Assembly: GCA_021791775.1 (NCBI GenBank)
Contig: JAJYVY010000036.1
Coordinates: 1-5,259, forward strand
Direction of reading: 5' to 3'
Source of the DNA: Microcaldota archaeon
GTDB lineage: Archaea > Micrarchaeota > Micrarchaeia > Micrarchaeales > Micrarchaeaceae
Length of the DNA: 5,259 nt
Shown here: piece after piece, positions 3,479-5,259 of the stretch
Layout of the letters: each line of letters begins with the position of its first letter
Position numbering within the stretch: the stretch's first letter is position 1
Position numbers and translations under genes: made by a program
Notes under the pieces: model-generated
What the model saw: the letters and a program-made list of their open reading frames with translations, nothing else
Databases searched by the model: none
What the model was told of the DNA's origin: nothing

Positions 3479-3488
3479 ATTTATAAGG
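3479..3488 (+). promoter_or_regulatory. TATA-like element for ileS
   Basis: ATTTATAAGG lies about 60-70 bases before the ileS ATG. A start near 3509 would leave a leader of roughly 39 bases. No Shine-Dalgarno site precedes the ATG. A weaker A-rich element (AGAATAAAAC, 3514-3523) nearer to the gene would instead give a nearly leaderless transcript. The choice between them is open. Confidence 0.35.
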
Positions 3489-3547
3489 AAATCGGCGTAT
3501 GTCATAAAGAAAAAGAATAAAACGACATAGTTAATTAAGTGCTTTTT

Positions 3548-5259
3548 ATGATAGATTTTAAGGATAGAGAGACAAGGGTGCTGGCATACTGGAAGGAGCA
3601 CGACATAAACAATAAGGTAAGGGAAAGGAACAGAGGGTTAAAGAAATTCTACTTCCTTGACGGGCCTCCGTATGTCACAGGCAGCCTGCATCCCGGGCAA
3701 ATGTGGGTTAAGACTGTGAAAGACGTCTTCCTGCGCTACAAAAGGTACAGGGGATTTGATGTGCGTGATAGGGCGGGCTATGATGTGCACGGGCTCCCTA
3801 TAGAAAACAAAGTGGAACAGCAGCTTGGGGTAAATTCAAAGAAGGAAATAGAAAGCAAGATAGGCGTTGAGAATTTTGTGAAGAAGTGCAGGGAGTACGT
3901 GGATTCGTTCAAAGGTGGAATGGACAATGACTACAACCGTTTTGGCATATCGCTTGACTTTTCAGACCCTTATCTGCCATACACCCTAGAATACATGGAA
4001 AGGGAATGGGGGGTGCTAAAAAAGATATCTGAGAACGGATTCCTGTACAAGGGCAAAAAAACCACAGCATTTTGCACAAGATGCGGAACCGCGCTATCGC
4101 AGGGCAGCATGGAGGTCACATACGAAGATACCGATGATCCATCCATATATGTGGCTTTTAAAGTAGTGAAGAGCGGCAAGCTGGAGATGGAGCTAACAGA
4201 TAGCACATACATTTTGATATGGACCACCACACCATGGACTCTGCCTGCCAACGTTGCAGTTGCAGTTAACCCAAAAGAGCTCTACGTGCTTGCAAGAGCG
4301 GGAGAGCGGAACATAATAGTGGCAAAGCAACGGCTGGAGGTAGTGGTCGACGCGATAGATGAGAGCGCAACAGTGCTCTCAGAATTTTACGGCAGCGAAC
4401 TGGCAGGCATGAAATACATTAGTCCACTAGAGGATATTGTGCCAAAACAGAAGGAGATGAGGAACTACCACAAGGTGGTAATGTCAGAGGAACTTGTCAC
4501 AATGGCAGAGGGTACAGGCATAGTGCACATTGCACCAGGCCATGGGCTGGACGACTATGCTGTAGGCATGAAGAACAGACTGCCCATATTATCTCCAGTA
4601 ACATCAGATGGCAAATATACTGACGACGCTGGAAGCTATAGGGGCATGGCAGTACCGTCAGATGCAAACAGAAAAGTGATGGATGACTTGGCCCAACGCA
4701 GTGCGCTGCTTGGCAGAGGAACCATACGCCATAGCTATCCGCACTGTTGGAGATGCGATACCAAGCTTATCTACATGGCCAGCGAGCAATGGTTCCTAAA
4801 CATCCATAGGATAAAAAGGAAGCTAATCAGGGAAAATGCAAAGGTAATGTGGCATCCGCCAGAAGCCAGCGCATGGATGGAGGATGTCCTTGCATCGTCG
4901 CCAGATTGGTGCATATCAAGACAAAGGTACTGGGGAATGCCACTGCCCATATGGCAGTGCGAAAAATGCGATTCTTACATAACAGTAGGATCTGTGCAGG
5001 AACTGAAGGCGCGCGCCATTAACAAAGAAAGGGTGGAGGCGCTAAAGGACATGCACAAACCGTACATAGATGCCATAATGCTGCGGTGTGAGAAATGCGG
5101 ATCTGAGATGAAAAGGATAAATGACGTGATAGACGTATGGTTTGACTCCGGAAGCTCTTTCAGGGCCAGCATGACTCAGGAGGAATTCGACAGGCTTTTC
5201 CCAATAGATTACATAATAGAAGGCAAAGACCAGCTCAAGAACTGGTTTTCCTATCTTCT
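3548..5259 (+). CDS. ileS: Isoleucyl-tRNA synthetase, N-terminal 570 residues
   Basis: This class I synthetase joins isoleucine to tRNA-Ile in the cytoplasm. About the first 570 residues are present; the KMSKS loop and anticodon-binding domain lie past the right edge. The first active-site motif is GPPYVTGSLHPGQ (His48-Pro-Gly-Gln at the HIGH position). A zinc-type CTRC pair is at 176-179. The editing (CP1) domain keeps the Thr-rich WTTTPW (225-230) and GHGLDDY (331-337) with its conserved Asp. Back in the catalytic domain are WCISRQRYWG (454-463), CEKC pairs at 471-474 and 514-517, DVWFDSGSS (529-537) and EGKDQLKNWF (558-567). The DGPPYxxG start and the overall motif set fit the archaeal/eukaryotic-type enzyme. 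The ATG at 3548 leaves a short normal N-terminus (MIDFKDRETRVLAYWKE). No frameshift is seen. The gene diverges from the SerK-like gene. Confidence 0.97.
   Translation, partial: MIDFKDRETRVLAYWKEHDINNKVRERNRGLKKFYFLDGPPYVTGSLHPGQMWVKTVKDVFLRYKRYRGFDVRDRAGYDVHGLPIENKVEQQLGVNSKKEIESKIGVENFVKKCREYVDSFKGGMDNDYNRFGISLDFSDPYLPYTLEYMEREWGVLKKISENGFLYKGKKTTAFCTRCGTALSQGSMEVTYEDTDDPSIYVAFKVVKSGKLEMELTDSTYILIWTTTPWTLPANVAVAVNPKELYVLARAGERNIIVAKQRLEVVVDAIDESATVLSEFYGSELAGMKYISPLEDIVPKQKEMRNYHKVVMSEELVTMAEGTGIVHIAPGHGLDDYAVGMKNRLPILSPVTSDGKYTDDAGSYRGMAVPSDANRKVMDDLAQRSALLGRGTIRHSYPHCWRCDTKLIYMASEQWFLNIHRIKRKLIRENAKVMWHPPEASAWMEDVLASSPDWCISRQRYWGMPLPIWQCEKCDSYITVGSVQELKARAINKERVEALKDMHKPYIDAIMLRCEKCGSEMKRINDVIDVWFDSGSSFRASMTQEEFDRLFPIDYIIEGKDQLKNWFSYL

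Larger units (their letters stand above)
3205..3547. other. Divergent intergenic region between the SerK-like gene and ileS
   Basis: These 343 bases hold no convincing gene. Visible items are a palindrome next to the SerK-like start, a 13-base direct repeat, and an A/T-rich element at 3261-3270 that can be read as a TATA box on either strand. There is also a short hairpin (AGCAGCA-TTA-TGCTGgCT, 3380-3398, one bulged C) and a second TATA-like element at 3479-3488. A plus-strand frame from ATG 3302 to TAA 3520 is open for 72 codons. Its Arg/Pro/Cys/Tyr-rich product has no recognisable domain and looks like out-of-frame translation. No tRNA, riboswitch or C/D-box pattern was found by eye. Confidence 0.5.

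Noticed and set aside
3970..5172. Minus-strand frames at 3970-4251 and 4975-5172 inside ileS
   Set aside because: They are antisense to conserved IleS editing-domain and catalytic-domain motifs.
1..5259. CRISPR array, insertion sequence or other long repeats
   Set aside because: No regularly spaced repeats, transposase-like frames or long terminal inverted repeats were seen; the longest exact repeat noticed is 13 bases.

Overview
The window looks archaeal. Most genes have A/T-rich TATA elements 20-60 bases upstream and few have strong Shine-Dalgarno sites. The tRNA gene lacks an encoded CCA. The gene content is archaeal in type: ribosomal protein S6e, a histone-fold protein, a SerK-like ParB-fold protein and an archaeal/eukaryotic-style isoleucyl-tRNA synthetase, with many AGG/AGA and ATA codons. 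The short, unrelated neighbouring genes would fit a small-genome lineage such as a DPANN archaeon (for example Micrarchaeota). That placement is a weak inference, because no rRNA or other good marker is complete here.

Layout. Positions 1-350 (minus strand) hold the first 15 codons of ribosomal protein S6e, running off the left edge. Upstream of it are two GC-rich hairpins, a 23-codon extremely basic ORF that resembles ribosomal protein eL41, and a 15-codon ORF. Positions 350-793 encode a Nudix hydrolase (minus). Positions 968-1285 encode a small winged-helix DNA-binding protein (plus), divergent from the Nudix gene. A tRNA-Gly(UCC) gene on the minus strand (1433-1506) has C instead of U at position 33. 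It is followed by a 91-residue histone-fold-like protein (1598-1873, minus). A membrane-anchored single-HKD phospholipase D-like protein (2115-2693) and a short SerK/ParB-fold protein (2737-3204), both on the minus strand, may be co-transcribed. A 343-base divergent intergenic region (3205-3547) carries a 13-base direct repeat and a palindrome. It separates them from ileS (3548 to past the right edge, plus).

Function. The genes do not form one obvious pathway. Translation is the main theme: S6e, the eL41-like peptide, tRNA-Gly and IleS. The rest are a chromatin or DNA-binding pair (histone-fold protein, winged-helix protein), a nucleotide-hydrolase housekeeping enzyme, and a SerK-like/PLD pair of unknown joint function. 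No CRISPR array, insertion sequence, phage gene or clear defence cassette is visible. The most interesting points are very small genes and departures from family norms: the eL41-like peptide, the C33 tRNA-Gly, the divergent histone fold, the PLD domain interrupted by a transmembrane hairpin, and the shortened SerK-like protein with its repeated upstream element.
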